Assembly: GCA_902624275.1 (NCBI GenBank) | Contig: CACNWW010000002.1 | Location: 1 to 64,000 of the forward strand | Length of the DNA: 64,000 nucleotides | Reading direction: 5' to 3' | From: an uncultured Fidelibacterota bacterium | GTDB taxonomy: Bacteria > Fidelibacterota > Marinisomatia > Marinisomatales > Marinisomataceae | Shown here: piece after piece, positions 7,982-17,618 of the stretch | Numbering within the stretch: the first letter of the stretch is position 1 | Layout: every line of letters begins with the position of its first letter | The notes under the pieces: generated by a model | The model's database searches: none | Seen by the model: the letters and a program-made list of their open reading frames with translations, nothing else | What the model was told of the DNA's origin: nothing | Position numbers and translations under genes: made by a program

Positions 7982-8557
7982 TTATTTAATATCTTTTTTA
8001 ATATCTTTTGCTACAGTTCTTAAATATTTCTTTCTTTTTTGTTCGCTTACGGCAGGTACAGACCAAAATTGTTTGGTTTTTGTCCATAATGATAATTTCC
8101 AACCGAAAACAAATGAGAATACCCCCATAACTAATCTTAATTTAACAGAATTAAGATAAAGAGTTATTACAGGCAAGGCAGGTGCTCCATGGGTTATATA
8201 TGTTCTAACTTGCTTATCCTTTAAAAAAGGCTTAGGAATGGCATAGATTTTTGTAATATTCACAAACTTAAATGCAAATTCAGGAGTAAAAACCTCATCA
8301 AAAAAGTTTTCTGTTTTTGGTGTTAATCTGAACCACCAAACTGGTGATATGAAGTAAAGCCTATCACTCCATGTTACCAAATTCTGGTATTCATTTATTA
8401 ATTCTTTCTTTGGAATACTACTATCTTCATGATATAGGTCAATTACTTTAACTTTTTGATTATTGCATTTTTCAAGTTCTTTTTTGACAGTTTTGAAAAT
8501 TCCATTATAACAAAAAGAATTTTTATCTGGATGTCCGATGACTATTAAATTTTTCAT
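7982..8557 (-). CDS. NAD(P)H dehydrogenase (quinone)-like flavoprotein
   Basis: The 191-residue protein is a flavodoxin-like fold oxidoreductase (PF02525; MdaB/KefF/YwrO group). It starts with IVIGHPDKNSFCYN, the FMN/FAD phosphate-binding region, and has the hallmark SPVWWF and FFDEVFTPEFAF segments. Members transfer two electrons from NAD(P)H to quinones or regulate Kef potassium channels; no Kef gene is nearby, so a soluble quinone reductase is the simpler reading. It lies within a minus-strand operon of small redox and membrane proteins. Confidence 0.82.
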   Translation of the reverse strand: MKNLIVIGHPDKNSFCYNGIFKTVKKELEKCNNQKVKVIDLYHEDSSIPKKELINEYQNLVTWSDRLYFISPVWWFRLTPKTENFFDEVFTPEFAFKFVNITKIYAIPKPFLKDKQVRTYITHGAPALPVITLYLNSVKLRLVMGVFSFVFGWKLSLWTKTKQFWSVPAVSEQKRKKYLRTVAKDIKKDIK

Positions 8558-8563
8558 TAGATA

Positions 8564-8827
8564 TTAAAAAAATAAATGAAAAATATAAAAAATTGAAATC
8601 AGAACGAAGATAATTGCTATTACATTAAAAATTAAGTCAATTTTATTTTCAATAAGACTCAATGTTTCAACGCAAAAACTATATGGACTGTGTATAATAG
8701 ATCTAGTTATAGGAGGTAATTTGCTAAATATTCTAAATGGAGTACCAATTATTAAAATAAGTATCATAAATGGAATCGATAGAATAAATACTAAACTTTT
8801 TTTCAAAGAAAAATTCATATTAATCAT
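8564..8827 (-). CDS. Small membrane protein (87 aa)
   Basis: The product has two hydrophobic segments (about residues 9-28 and 66-86) separated by a polar loop containing Pro and Ser residues. I do not recognise it. The ATG at 8827 overlaps the end of a 27-codon frame; a second in-frame ATG at 8818 (protein start MNFSLKK) follows that frame's stop and could be the true start. It is 6 bases upstream of the flavoprotein gene and probably co-transcribed with it. Confidence 0.5.
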   Translation of the reverse strand: MINMNFSLKKSLVFILSIPFMILILIIGTPFRIFSKLPPITRSIIHSPYSFCVETLSLIENKIDLIFNVIAIIFVLISIFYIFHLFF

Positions 8828-8903
8828 CTGTATCTAACATAATAGCCATAACAAAGACAAATAAAGTTATGCAAGCGATTCCAATAATTATAATTAAATC
8901 CAT
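8820..8903 (-). CDS. Possible membrane micro-peptide (27 aa)
   Basis: A 27-codon frame from ATG 8903 to TAA 8820 encodes one hydrophobic helix ending in an acidic DTDD tail. It overlaps the start of the 87-residue membrane protein in the manner of coupled genes. The composition resembles single-helix accessory peptides of membrane complexes, but a frame this short can arise by chance in AT-rich DNA. Confidence 0.3.
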   Translation of the reverse strand: MDLIIIIGIACITLFVFVMAIMLDTDD

Positions 8904-8969
8904 AACAAATTAATTTAATACTTCTGTGAGTTAGAAAACAAAGGTAAAATATTATTTTGTCGACGAGTG

Positions 8970-9056
8970 CGGAGAGAGAGGGATTCGAACCCTCGAATAG
9001 ATTACTCTATTAACACCTTAGCAGGGTGCCGCTTTCAGCCACTCAGCCACCTCTCC
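8970..9056 (-). tRNA. tRNA-Ser(GCU)
   Basis: Read on the minus strand the sequence folds into a class II tRNA of 87 nt: acceptor arm GGAGAGG pairing with UCUCUCC, discriminator G, an anticodon loop CUGCUAA giving anticodon GCU, a long variable arm, and a T arm with GGGUUCGAAUCCC. The long variable arm and G discriminator fit serine. CCA is not encoded. It decodes AGC/AGU. Confidence 0.95.
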
Positions 9057-9082
9057 AAGTCTTTAAATTTACAATAGGAATA

Positions 9083-10057
9083 CTATGAAGCCGATAGAAA
9101 AGATACAATTTTATCTTTCAACGCATCTAGCCCTTGATTTGAAACAGATGAAATATCAATAAATTCTTCAGGAAATAAACTCCATCTTTCGTCAACATCC
9201 TTTGAAACCGTATCAATTTTTGTTCTAATAATTAATCTATCCTTATCAAGAAGATCTTTATTAAAACCAACAAGCTCGTCCATTAATTGATTGTATACAT
9301 CAATTGGATTTTGCTCTTCAATATCAATCATAAAAAGTAGAATTTTGTTTCTTTCAATATGTTTTAGAAATTGATGTCCCAAACCTTTTCCTTCGCTTGC
9401 TCCTTCGATTAAACCAGGAATATCAGCCATTACAAATGATTGGTATTCTCCATATTTGACAATTCCTAAATGAGGCTGCAAAGTGGTGAAAGGATAATCT
9501 GCAATTTTAGGTTTGGCTGTAGTCATTACAGATAATAAAGTTGATTTTCCAGCATTTGGTAGCCCAACTAATCCTACGTCTGCTAACACTTTAAGCTCTA
9601 ATTCAACTGATAAAAACTCTCCATTAGTCCCCTCTTGAGAAAATCTTGGAGTTTGCTGCGTAGAAGATTTAAAATGAACATTTCCCTTGCCGCCAATTCC
9701 TCCATTACAAATGATATGGGATTCATTTTCATCAACCAGATCTTTAATTATTGTTTGGTTTTCGATATTTTTAATAATAGTTCCACAAGGGACCTCAATA
9801 ATTAAATCTGCTCCAGACTTTCCTGTTCGATTATTTGAACCTCCAGCTTCTCCATTTTTAGCCTTATACATTCTCTTATATCTTATATCTTGCAAGGTAT
9901 GAAGATTAAGGTTGGTTCTGAAGATGATATTACCTCCTCTACCACCATCACCACCGTTTGGACCACCTTTGTCTATATATTTTTCTCGACGAAAGGCAAC
10001 TGCGCCGTTGCCGCCTTTACCAGCTTGCAACTCAATTTTTGCGTAATCAATAAACAT
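9083..10057 (-). CDS. obg: GTPase Obg/CgtA
   Basis: The 324-residue protein has the Gly-rich Obg domain at the N-terminus (GKGGNGAVAFRREKYI and GGDGGRGG) and a GTP-binding domain with P-loop GLPNAGKST and the DIPGLIEGA switch II motif. Obg binds the 50S subunit and acts in late ribosome assembly and stress control. The short length fits forms without an extended C-terminal OCT domain. It is the last gene of the minus-strand housekeeping run, 6 bases after icd, and tRNA-Ser follows it. Confidence 0.97.
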   Translation of the reverse strand: MFIDYAKIELQAGKGGNGAVAFRREKYIDKGGPNGGDGGRGGNIIFRTNLNLHTLQDIRYKRMYKAKNGEAGGSNNRTGKSGADLIIEVPCGTIIKNIENQTIIKDLVDENESHIICNGGIGGKGNVHFKSSTQQTPRFSQEGTNGEFLSVELELKVLADVGLVGLPNAGKSTLLSVMTTAKPKIADYPFTTLQPHLGIVKYGEYQSFVMADIPGLIEGASEGKGLGHQFLKHIERNKILLFMIDIEEQNPIDVYNQLMDELVGFNKDLLDKDRLIIRTKIDTVSKDVDERWSLFPEEFIDISSVSNQGLDALKDKIVSFLSAS

Positions 10058-10063
10058 GATTTG

Positions 10064-11326
10064 TTAGAATTTGCTGATAATTTCATCGCCAAACTCAGAA
10101 CATTTCAATAAAGTAGCATTGTCCATTAAACGATGAAAATCGTAAGTAACTTTTTTGTTAAAAATAGCTTTTTCAAGAGCGTACTCAATTGAATTCGCAG
10201 CCTCTTTCCAACCCATATAGTTTAACATCATTACTGCTGATAAAATTACAGAAGATGGATTTACTTTATCTTGACCTGCATATTTAGGAGCAGTTCCATG
10301 TGTTGCTTCAAAAATAGCATGTCCTGAATTATAATTAATATTAGCTCCTGGGGCTATTCCAATCCCTCCAACAGCAGCTGCTGCTGAGTCAGATAAATAG
10401 TCTCCATTGAGATTCATCGTAGCAATTACATCGTATTCATTTGGCCTTAATAAAATCTGTTGAAGAAACGCATCAGCAATTACATCTTTGATGATTATTT
10501 TTCCATCTAATATAGCTTTTTTCTGTGCAGTATTAGCTGCTTCAGTGCCTTTTTCTTCTTGAATTCTATCGTATTGAGCCCAAGTGAACACTTTGTCACC
10601 ATACTTTTCTTCAGCATGTGCGTAAGTCCACTTTTTAAAATACCCTTCTGTAAATTTCATAATATTACCTTTATGAACTATAGTTACTGATCTTCTGTTA
10701 TTATCAATAGCATAATTCAAAGCGGCATCAAATAATCTTATAGAACCTTCTTTTGAAATAGGTTTTAATCCAAATGAGCTAGAATCAGGAAATCTAATTT
10801 TTTTATCTTGGCCAAACTCAGTCATTAATTCAATAATTTTATTTGCTTCATCTGAACCATTTTCAAACTCAATACCAGCATATACATCTTCTGTGTTTTC
10901 TCTAAAGAGAACAAAATCAACTCTTTGAGGATTTAAAATAGCTGCTGGAGTCCCTCTAAACCATCTAACAGGTCTTACGCAGGCGTATAAATCTAATTCT
11001 TTTCTAAGCGCAACATTTAATGAACGAATACCTCCGCCAATTGGAGTTGTTAAAGGCCCTTTTATTCCTATCAAATGTGATCTTAAATTTTCTAAAGTTT
11101 CTTCTGGAAGCCATTCTCCATTTTTATTAAAGGATTTTTCTCCACATAAAACTTCTAACCACTCAATTTTTCTGGCACCATGGTACGTATGTTCAATTGC
11201 TGCATCAATTACTCTTTTAGATGCCGCCCATATATCAGGACCAATACCATCCCCCTCAATAAATGGGATTATTGGTTGATCTGGTACAATTAACTTTCCG
11301 TCTTTGATTTGTATTTTATCTGCCAT
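10064..11326 (-). CDS. icd: NADP-dependent isocitrate dehydrogenase
   Basis: A 420-residue enzyme of the E. coli-type Icd class, converting isocitrate to 2-oxoglutarate and CO2 with NADP+ in the TCA cycle. Visible are [14 protein letters not shown] at the N-terminus, the substrate loop [18 protein letters not shown] including the Ser that is the regulatory phosphorylation site in E. coli, [13 protein letters not shown], and [13 protein letters not shown] near the metal-binding aspartates. The start overlaps the coaD stop by one base (TAATG). Confidence 0.96.
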   Translation of the reverse strand: MADKIQIKDGKLIVPDQPIIPFIEGDGIGPDIWAASKRVIDAAIEHTYHGARKIEWLEVLCGEKSFNKNGEWLPEETLENLRSHLIGIKGPLTTPIGGGIRSLNVALRKELDLYACVRPVRWFRGTPAAILNPQRVDFVLFRENTEDVYAGIEFENGSDEANKIIELMTEFGQDKKIRFPDSSSFGLKPISKEGSIRLFDAALNYAIDNNRRSVTIVHKGNIMKFTEGYFKKWTYAHAEEKYGDKVFTWAQYDRIQEEKGTEAANTAQKKAILDGKIIIKDVIADAFLQQILLRPNEYDVIATMNLNGDYLSDSAAAAVGGIGIAPGANINYNSGHAIFEATHGTAPKYAGQDKVNPSSVILSAVMMLNYMGWKEAANSIEYALEKAIFNKKVTYDFHRLMDNATLLKCSEFGDEIISKF

Positions 11327-11811
11327 TACTTTCCTGCAAGCTTTTTAATTAATCTTTTTTCAACATTTTTTGGTACAAATTTTGATAAATCTGTGTTGTA
11401 TTCTGCTAACTCTCTAATAATGCTGGAATTTAAGTGAAGAAATCTCTCATTTGAAACCATTAATATCGTTGAAACGTCAGAATTTATACCATGATTAACA
11501 TTTGCCATTTGAAACTCTAATTCAAAGTCACTTACATGTCTTAAACCACGAATTATAGCAATAGCTCCATTTTCTTGTGCAAATTTTACTACGAGATTAT
11601 TCGGATTTGAGAATGCAGAAACATTTTCAAGATCACTTGTGCATTCTTCAATCATCTCTACTCTTTCTTGATGTGTAAAAAGTGGATTTTTATGTTGATT
11701 ATCTGATACGCACATATATACCTCATCAAACAATTTTGATGCTCTTTTTGCAATGTCGATGTGCCCATAATGAATTGGGTCAAATGTTCCTGGATATATT
11801 ATCCTTTTCAT
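11326..11811 (-). CDS. coaD: Pantetheine-phosphate adenylyltransferase
   Basis: The penultimate step of coenzyme A synthesis: transfer of AMP from ATP to 4'-phosphopantetheine. The 161-residue protein has the nucleotidyltransferase T/HxGH motif in [12 protein letters not shown], the [15 protein letters not shown] segment and a C-terminal SSIIREL version of the ISSTxxR motif. The ATG at 11811 is chosen because it begins the conserved [12 protein letters not shown] sequence and overlaps the rsmD stop as ATGA; an upstream in-frame ATG at 11820 would add three residues. Confidence 0.96.
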   Translation of the reverse strand: MKRIIYPGTFDPIHYGHIDIAKRASKLFDEVYMCVSDNQHKNPLFTHQERVEMIEECTSDLENVSAFSNPNNLVVKFAQENGAIAIIRGLRHVSDFELEFQMANVNHGINSDVSTILMVSNERFLHLNSSIIRELAEYNTDLSKFVPKNVEKRLIKKLAGK

Positions 11812-12314
11812 ACTTTCCAATAGAGTAAGTTTGTATCCCCGAATTTAGCAATTTTATCGAATCCTTCAAGCGTTTCCTTTGATGAGCATTCAATTATCAA
11901 CATACCGCCCTCATTTAGCTTTTTAAGAGCATTTTCAATAAAAATATTAAGATTATAAAGCTCATATGGAGGGTCAGCAAAGATAATGTCAAAATTTTCT
12001 GATTTTTTAATGAATTTAAGTGCATCTCTTTTTATAAAATAAAATTGTTCATAATCAAAATTTTTTGAGTTCGAAATGATTTGATTTAAGTATCTTTTAT
12101 TTATTTCAACAAAAGTTACATTTTTAGCTCCTCTGCTAGCTGCCTCAAAACCTATTATTCCAGAACCAGAAAAAATATCCAGAAATGATTTCTTATTTAA
12201 GGGTCCAACAGTATCAAAGAAACTTTTTCGACATATTGAAGTAGTTGGTCTAAATAAAGAATTTTTTAAAATCTTAATGCTAGAATTTCTAAATATTCCA
12301 GAGTTAATTTTCAT
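11808..12314 (-). CDS. rsmD: 16S rRNA (guanine(966)-N2)-methyltransferase
   Basis: The 168-residue protein is a Rossmann-fold SAM methyltransferase. The SAM-binding loop is LDIFSGSGIIGFEAASRGA, the acidic strand end is VEINKRYL and the catalytic motif is FADPPYELYN (DPPY, for amino-group methylation of guanine). rsmD next to coaD is a widely conserved arrangement and supports the assignment. The start overlaps the stop of the upstream membrane-anchored protein by one base. Confidence 0.93.
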   Translation of the reverse strand: MKINSGIFRNSSIKILKNSLFRPTTSICRKSFFDTVGPLNKKSFLDIFSGSGIIGFEAASRGAKNVTFVEINKRYLNQIISNSKNFDYEQFYFIKRDALKFIKKSENFDIIFADPPYELYNLNIFIENALKKLNEGGMLIIECSSKETLEGFDKIAKFGDTNLLYWKV

Positions 12315-13705
12315 TATTTTTTAATTGAAATATAAAGATGTACACTGTTAGAATTATCTCGAAGAAATGCTTTTCTTAATAATATGTTTTCAAATTTACT
12401 CATAATAGATAGTGCTTCTAGTGAATTATCAAAATTACCAAACTTTAATACTACATTTTGAATTGATTGACCATCAAATTCTGAATCAAAGACTTTAAAT
12501 TTTAGGTTATTTTCAACTTCAAACAAGTTAATTAATAGCTCATTAAAACTTACCTTATCCTCCGATATGTGAGGATATGAATTTGTAAGATCCAATTCAA
12601 CATTATTATTGTTCACAATAAATTCAGATTCAGATAGTAAAAAATTATTTACTTCTAAAAATCTATCATTGAGAGTTGATAAATTTTGAATCATTATAAT
12701 TGAATTATTTGGAATAAATTTTTGTTCAATTATCTCACTTTGCTCTTCATTTTTTTCACTGAATACTGAAGGGCTTCCAAGATTTAAAAAATCATAATTT
12801 GAAAACATAGAGACTATAAGTAAAAGGAATAATAAAGATAGAAAACCTGCTGATAAATTTTTAATTAAGTGATTATATTTAAACCCTTGATTTGATGGAT
12901 AATAGCTATTGGTTTTAACTTTTAATTTACCAGATAAAATTTGAGAACTACTAGCTTCAGTAAAATTTAATAATGGAACATCATTAAAAATATAGTTAGC
13001 CAAATATTCAACAATTTTTACTTTATTAAAAAATATAAATTTTAGAGTTTTTTTCTGCAAATCAGACTTTTTAATTTTTGGAATATCAAGCAAACCAATA
13101 ACTTTTTCTTCAACTTTTTTAGCACCAGCAAATTTCAATTTAAAATATGTAAAACCTTTTCTAGTATTTCCAAAAAATTGATATTCATTTCCATTTTTTA
13201 CAACTGAAAATTGTGAAGGCTTTAAGCCTACAGTTAAAATGGATGACAAAGGAACTATATACCTAATGCTTAAGCCAAAATTATTAAAATTAAGTTTAAT
13301 TTTATCTATTAATAAATGATGAATTGCAACGGAATGAAATACGTTTTTTGGAGTCTTTTTTTCTTCTGAAATAAAATAGTAATTACTAGTCTTATCTCCC
13401 CATTTTAGTTGGCTTTCTTTCCTGATTTGTTGATCTATATTATCATATCTTTTAGATTTAATTATTATTGAGTGAGAAAGAATGGAATCATTAATTATAA
13501 TAGAAGCTAAGTTATTTGTTAAATTAATTTCCTCACTAATTTCATCCAATGCTCTTGCAATTATAGAGTTAAGTTTTTTTGAATTATTTATTGTGCTTGC
13601 AATGCCTGAACTGAGCTTTGATTTAAATTTTAAAGATAAATTCTGATTATTTGACGATTCAGTATATACAGATAAAGATTTATTATCTAATAAAAAATAA
13701 ATCAA
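12314..13705 (-). CDS. Membrane-anchored protein with PilM/GspL-like layout, unknown function
   Basis: This 463-residue protein has a cytoplasmic N-terminal region of about 285 residues, a single transmembrane helix near residues 289-308 (LSAGFLSLLFLLLIVSMF), and a C-terminal periplasmic region of about 150 residues. An actin-like fold at the N-terminus is suggested weakly by the start and by short motifs such as IIINDSILSHSI. PilM-PilN fusions and GspL proteins share this topology, but no pilus or type II secretion gene is in the window. It lies between rsmD and another anchored protein with 4-base spacing, in one operon. The assignment is inference from topology only. Confidence 0.6.
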   Translation of the reverse strand: MIYFLLDNKSLSVYTESSNNQNLSLKFKSKLSSGIASTINNSKKLNSIIARALDEISEEINLTNNLASIIINDSILSHSIIIKSKRYDNIDQQIRKESQLKWGDKTSNYYFISEEKKTPKNVFHSVAIHHLLIDKIKLNFNNFGLSIRYIVPLSSILTVGLKPSQFSVVKNGNEYQFFGNTRKGFTYFKLKFAGAKKVEEKVIGLLDIPKIKKSDLQKKTLKFIFFNKVKIVEYLANYIFNDVPLLNFTEASSSQILSGKLKVKTNSYYPSNQGFKYNHLIKNLSAGFLSLLFLLLIVSMFSNYDFLNLGSPSVFSEKNEEQSEIIEQKFIPNNSIIMIQNLSTLNDRFLEVNNFLLSESEFIVNNNNVELDLTNSYPHISEDKVSFNELLINLFEVENNLKFKVFDSEFDGQSIQNVVLKFGNFDNSLEALSIMSKFENILLRKAFLRDNSNSVHLYISIKK

Positions 13706-13709
13706 TCAA

Positions 13710-14507
13710 CTAATTATCCCAACTTCTTGAACCATCAATAATGTAGCCGTGACTTCTAGTTTTAAGTGCAAAAAAGCCATATCTGTTATCACGATATGAA
13801 CGAATTGGACTAGAAACTCTTACTGAATTCCCTTCATCATTGATTTCGATAATATATGGGTCACCAGTAAGAGGGCAGAAAAATTGTGTATCATCTGGTA
13901 AAAATGCAAAATTATAAGGATTGGTTTCTTTTCTAAATCTTCTATCAAAATAAGAAACGGTTTCAACTCTTTCAAAAGTAGTTTCCTGAACTATTCCAAT
14001 AAACAGAGGATCTTGCTGAGTATCTAACAAATTTTTCTTTTGAACATAAACTGTATCTTCCATACCAGTTTCTTCAGACATCATTAGTACTGTTACAGTT
14101 GTATCAATAATAGTTTCTTTTGAAATTCTTCTTAATCCAAAAGTAGTATCATACTCAACATCAAAACCTTTTGGTACATCAACTAGAAATTCTTCTCCAT
14201 TAAGCTTGACAATTTGCTCTCCTAAAAAAGTTGAATCAGCCATAACTGAATCTCTTACAGCATTAACCAAAGTTACTGCCTTTTTTCCATCAGTTTCATA
14301 GGATCCTGTTAGGATATTGTGAAAATTTTCAACATTATATACGGTTTGCATGCGAAAACGACTTTCTTCTTTATACATATCCTCCTCTTCCCAAATCAAA
14401 CTAGGAATATAGATAACTAATAATATTAAGATAAAAACGAAGAAGGTTATAACTTCAAGATAGTCGTTAAAGAATTTTTGTTTAGCTTTATCCATTTTTA
14501 TTTTCAT
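13710..14507 (-). CDS. Single-pass periplasmic protein, unknown function
   Basis: This 265-residue protein has an N-terminal anchor (about residues 15-38) followed by a soluble periplasmic domain rich in Thr, Val and Asp. Near the C-terminus it has CPLTGDPYIIEI and a final GYIIDGSRSWDN. I do not recognise the family. It is adjacent to the PilM/GspL-like protein and both are anchored, which suggests they form one envelope complex. An alternative start at its second Met (residue 5) is possible. Confidence 0.6.
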   Translation of the reverse strand: MKIKMDKAKQKFFNDYLEVITFFVFILILLVIYIPSLIWEEEDMYKEESRFRMQTVYNVENFHNILTGSYETDGKKAVTLVNAVRDSVMADSTFLGEQIVKLNGEEFLVDVPKGFDVEYDTTFGLRRISKETIIDTTVTVLMMSEETGMEDTVYVQKKNLLDTQQDPLFIGIVQETTFERVETVSYFDRRFRKETNPYNFAFLPDDTQFFCPLTGDPYIIEINDEGNSVRVSSPIRSYRDNRYGFFALKTRSHGYIIDGSRSWDN

Positions 14508-14541
14508 CGAATTTACAATAATTCATTAACATAGCAATATA

Positions 14542-15621
14542 TTAATCCTCAAATCTTTGAAATTTAATTTCTTTATTCTTTTGAATTTTCAAAAGATTTT
14601 CAGTTGCCTTCTTTTCTTCTCTATTCAATTTTGAAGGAACTTCAATTTGAACTTTAAGAAGCTGATCTCCTCTTTTTGACTTTCCAATGAATGGAAAGCC
14701 TTTTCCCTTGACTCTCAAAATTTGCCCAGGTTGAATACCGGATGGAATTTTAAGCTTAGCAGTTCCATTAATTGTAGGAATATCAATTTTATCTCCAAAA
14801 ACAGCCTGTGAATAGCCTAAAACAACTTGTAATAACACATCATTACCATACCTTGAAAAAAACTCATGACTTTCTTCTTCGAAAAAAACATAAAGATCTC
14901 CAGCTTGACCGTTAATATCTTCATTTCCCTGATTATTTAAAGTCATATAGTTTCCATCCTCTACTCCAGTTGGAATTTTAATTTTTATTGTTTCTTCAAC
15001 AGTCTTCATACCATCTTTGTTGGCTCCAGGAGGTATTTTATCAACTACTTTCCCATAACCTTTACATTTAGGGCAAATTGATGTAGACCTCATTTGACCA
15101 AGAAATGAATTGGTAACTTTTGTTACTTGACCATTTCCTCCGCACATAGGACATGTTGCTAAGGTTAATCCTTCAGCACGCTTCATTCGTTTAATTTTAA
15201 GTTTTTTCTCACCACCATTAACAATGTCTTTGTAAGAGACAACAATTTTTACTTTTAAGTCAGCACCTGCTTTAGGTCTCGATGAAGTTCTTCCTGAACC
15301 AAAGAAAGACTCAAAAGGATTATTGCCTCCAAATATATCACCAAATTGACTAAAAATATCGTCCATATTCATTGAATTAAAACCAGATTGTCCTCCCATT
15401 CCATTAAATGCAGAATGGCCAAATTGATCATATTGTCTTCTTTTGCCTTCATCGCTTAATACAGAGTAGGCCTCTGCAGCTTCTTTAAACTTTTTCTCAG
15501 CTTCTTTATTATCTGGATTTCTGTCTGGATGGTACTTCATGGCAATCTTTCTATAAGCTCTCTTAATCTCGTTTGCGTTTGCAGACTTTGAAACGCCTAA
15601 AATATCATAAAAATCGCTCAT
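14542..15621 (-). CDS. dnaJ: Chaperone DnaJ with only one of two zinc centres
   Basis: The 359-residue protein has the J domain (HPD at residues 31-33), a Gly/Phe-rich linker (about 68-112), a cysteine region and two C-terminal substrate-binding domains. Canonical DnaJ has four CxxCxGxG motifs; here only two are present: Cys157/160 (CPMCGGNG) and Cys183/186 (CPKCKGYG). By position these are motifs II and III, which form zinc centre 2; motifs I and IV (centre 1) are missing. Centre 2 is the one tied to DnaK-dependent substrate locking in E. coli. It overlaps grpE by 4 bases (ATGA). Confidence 0.95.
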   Translation of the reverse strand: MSDFYDILGVSKSANANEIKRAYRKIAMKYHPDRNPDNKEAEKKFKEAAEAYSVLSDEGKRRQYDQFGHSAFNGMGGQSGFNSMNMDDIFSQFGDIFGGNNPFESFFGSGRTSSRPKAGADLKVKIVVSYKDIVNGGEKKLKIKRMKRAEGLTLATCPMCGGNGQVTKVTNSFLGQMRSTSICPKCKGYGKVVDKIPPGANKDGMKTVEETIKIKIPTGVEDGNYMTLNNQGNEDINGQAGDLYVFFEEESHEFFSRYGNDVLLQVVLGYSQAVFGDKIDIPTINGTAKLKIPSGIQPGQILRVKGKGFPFIGKSKRGDQLLKVQIEVPSKLNREEKKATENLLKIQKNKEIKFQRFED

Positions 15622-16115
15622 TTTTTGTTTACCACAACTTTGGCATGTCTAATAATTAGGTCTTTATACTTGTATCCTGATTCATATATTTCAACTATGA
15701 TATCATCATCTATTTTTGAGTCTTTTGTTGTTGTTAAAGCTTCATGTAATTCGGGATCAAAATTATCACCAACATTACCAAATGGTTTAACGCCTTTAGA
15801 TTCTAGTTTTTTATTAAAATCTTCTTTGACTAGTAAAAGAGCTTTTTTTACCTCTTCTTGCTTATAAGAATCTATGCCCCTGGAAAGATTATCCAATACT
15901 GAAAGAAAATCTAAAATAAAACTTTTACCTTCATACTTTAACAAGGATGATATTTCAGACTCTTTTCTTTTACGAAAATTGTCAAACTCAGCCTTAAGAC
16001 GAAGCTGTTTATCTTCTAAGGAAGATACAATTAGCTCTAAATCCTTTTTTGTAGGCTTTTTTGTTGAGCTAGTCTTTTTTGGAGAATCAACGCCGTTTTT
16101 ATTCTTTTTATTCAT
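15618..16115 (-). CDS. grpE: Nucleotide exchange factor GrpE
   Basis: The 165-residue protein begins with a Lys/Ser/Thr-rich low-complexity segment, then a coiled coil (LEDKQLRLKAEFDNFRKRK) and the C-terminal beta domain with NVGDNFDPELHEAL and GYKYKDLIIRHAKVVV, as in GrpE. It promotes ADP release from DnaK. No hrcA or dnaK is adjacent. It is translated downstream of ftsX with an 8-base overlap and upstream of dnaJ. Confidence 0.95.
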   Translation of the reverse strand: MNKKNKNGVDSPKKTSSTKKPTKKDLELIVSSLEDKQLRLKAEFDNFRKRKESEISSLLKYEGKSFILDFLSVLDNLSRGIDSYKQEEVKKALLLVKEDFNKKLESKGVKPFGNVGDNFDPELHEALTTTKDSKIDDDIIVEIYESGYKYKDLIIRHAKVVVNKK

Positions 16116-16968
16116 TCAAGTTTCTCTTCATTGATTGATTGGATGAATATAATCCAATAAATATTGAAAATCCAATAATCCACAACCACAAATTATCATC
16201 CAATTTAACGTTTACTCCAAAATATGTATTGAAAGAAATAAAAAAGTATTTAATAAATAAATATGAAAAAACACTACCAAAAACAGAGTATAAAATTGAT
16301 TCAATATAGAAAGGTATTTTAATGAATATTCCAGAAGCCCCATTATACTTTAAAATATCAATGAAATCTTTCCTATTTGTCATTGAGAGATTAACAGTAT
16401 TAGAAATGATTTGATATGACAGAAATATGATTGCTATTACAAATACTAAGAACAAGAAAATAGCTAAGTTAATCCTATCTTCTATATCGTTAATATACCT
16501 TCCTCTGTACTCTATTTCGTCTACAAAATCATATGTATTAATTGACTCAATCAATAAATCAACTTGATCAAATTCAAAGCTTTCCTCATTTATGAAAACC
16601 TTTATTGATAAAGGTAGAGGATTGTAACCCAACATCTCAACAACATCTTCTCCAAATTCTTCTTTAAAAATAAATGCAGATTTTTCCTTATCAATAAGTT
16701 CTGTATTAGCAATTATATTATTTCTTGATAATTCATCCATAAAGTCAGTGTAGTCATCTTCATCAATGTCATTTTTAAGGAAAATTTCAAAAGAATATTT
16801 CGACCTAAAAAAATCAACTAGCGAATTTGTGTTATACCCAACTACAAAAAGAGAGCCCAATATTGAAAAATTAATAAAAATTGTAATAACACATAAAAAG
16901 CTGGCTAGCTTATTTCGATAGAAGCTTTTAAATCCTTCAGCAATTAAAAAAGCAAATTGATCAATCAT
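16108..16968 (-). CDS. ftsX: Cell division protein FtsX (ABC permease-like)
   Basis: A 286-residue protein with one N-terminal transmembrane helix, a periplasmic domain with the extracellular loop that in other bacteria contacts peptidoglycan hydrolase activators, then three C-terminal helices of the FtsX (PF02687) domain, including NTVNLSMTNRKDFI. With FtsE it forms the ABC complex that controls septal or lateral wall hydrolysis. The 4-base overlap with ftsE supports the pair. Confidence 0.93.
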   Translation of the reverse strand: MIDQFAFLIAEGFKSFYRNKLASFLCVITIFINFSILGSLFVVGYNTNSLVDFFRSKYSFEIFLKNDIDEDDYTDFMDELSRNNIIANTELIDKEKSAFIFKEEFGEDVVEMLGYNPLPLSIKVFINEESFEFDQVDLLIESINTYDFVDEIEYRGRYINDIEDRINLAIFLFLVFVIAIIFLSYQIISNTVNLSMTNRKDFIDILKYNGASGIFIKIPFYIESILYSVFGSVFSYLFIKYFFISFNTYFGVNVKLDDNLWLWIIGFSIFIGLYSSNQSMKRNLNE

Positions 16969-17618
16969 GAACTCACCAAGCTTCCAGCCTTAAGCTCAAT
17001 TATCCTATAATCTCTATCAGATATAAGCTTATAATTATGAGTTGCCATTATCACCATAGTTCCTTCCTTATTAATTTGCTCTAAAATTTTTAAAATCTTA
17101 TGAGCTGCTGCAGGATCAAGATTACCTGTGGGTTCATCTGCCAAAATAATTTCAGGATTTTTAACAATAGCTCGAGCAATACATACTCTTTGTTGTTCTC
17201 CGCCAGAAAGTTGATTAGGATACTTATCTTGACAATCTAATAAATCAGTTAATTCTAAAGCTTCTTCAACATTGTATTTGATTTTTTTTCTACCAACTCC
17301 ATTAATATGAAGTGGTAATGCAATGTTTTCATAAACTGTTCGCTGTTTTAAGAGTTTATAGTCTTGAAAAATTACACCAATTTTTTTCCTTAGCTTATGA
17401 ATCTTATTTTTTTTTGTTTTTCTAGAATTATAGCCCAAAACATCTATTTCACCCTCTGACGGTAAAATATCAAAATAAATCATTTTTAGAAGACTAGATT
17501 TTCCTGAACCAGTTGGACCAACAAGAAAACAAAATTCGCTATCATTTACTTTTAGATCAATATCAAAAACACCAGAGTCTTTAGAATAGCTAAAAGAAAT
17601 ATTTTTAAACTCAACCAT
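16965..17618 (-). CDS. ftsE: Cell division ATP-binding protein FtsE
   Basis: A 217-residue ABC ATPase with Walker [11 protein letters not shown], signature LSGGEQQRV, Walker [13 protein letters not shown] and the switch His in ATHNYKL. It powers FtsX. The gene starts 8 bases before the end of the upstream antiporter gene. The next downstream gene is ftsX, as in most bacteria, so ftsE is a confident call rather than another ABC subunit. Confidence 0.95.
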   Translation of the reverse strand: MVEFKNISFSYSKDSGVFDIDLKVNDSEFCFLVGPTGSGKSSLLKMIYFDILPSEGEIDVLGYNSRKTKKNKIHKLRKKIGVIFQDYKLLKQRTVYENIALPLHINGVGRKKIKYNVEEALELTDLLDCQDKYPNQLSGGEQQRVCIARAIVKNPEIILADEPTGNLDPAAAHKILKILEQINKEGTMVIMATHNYKLISDRDYRIIELKAGSLVSS

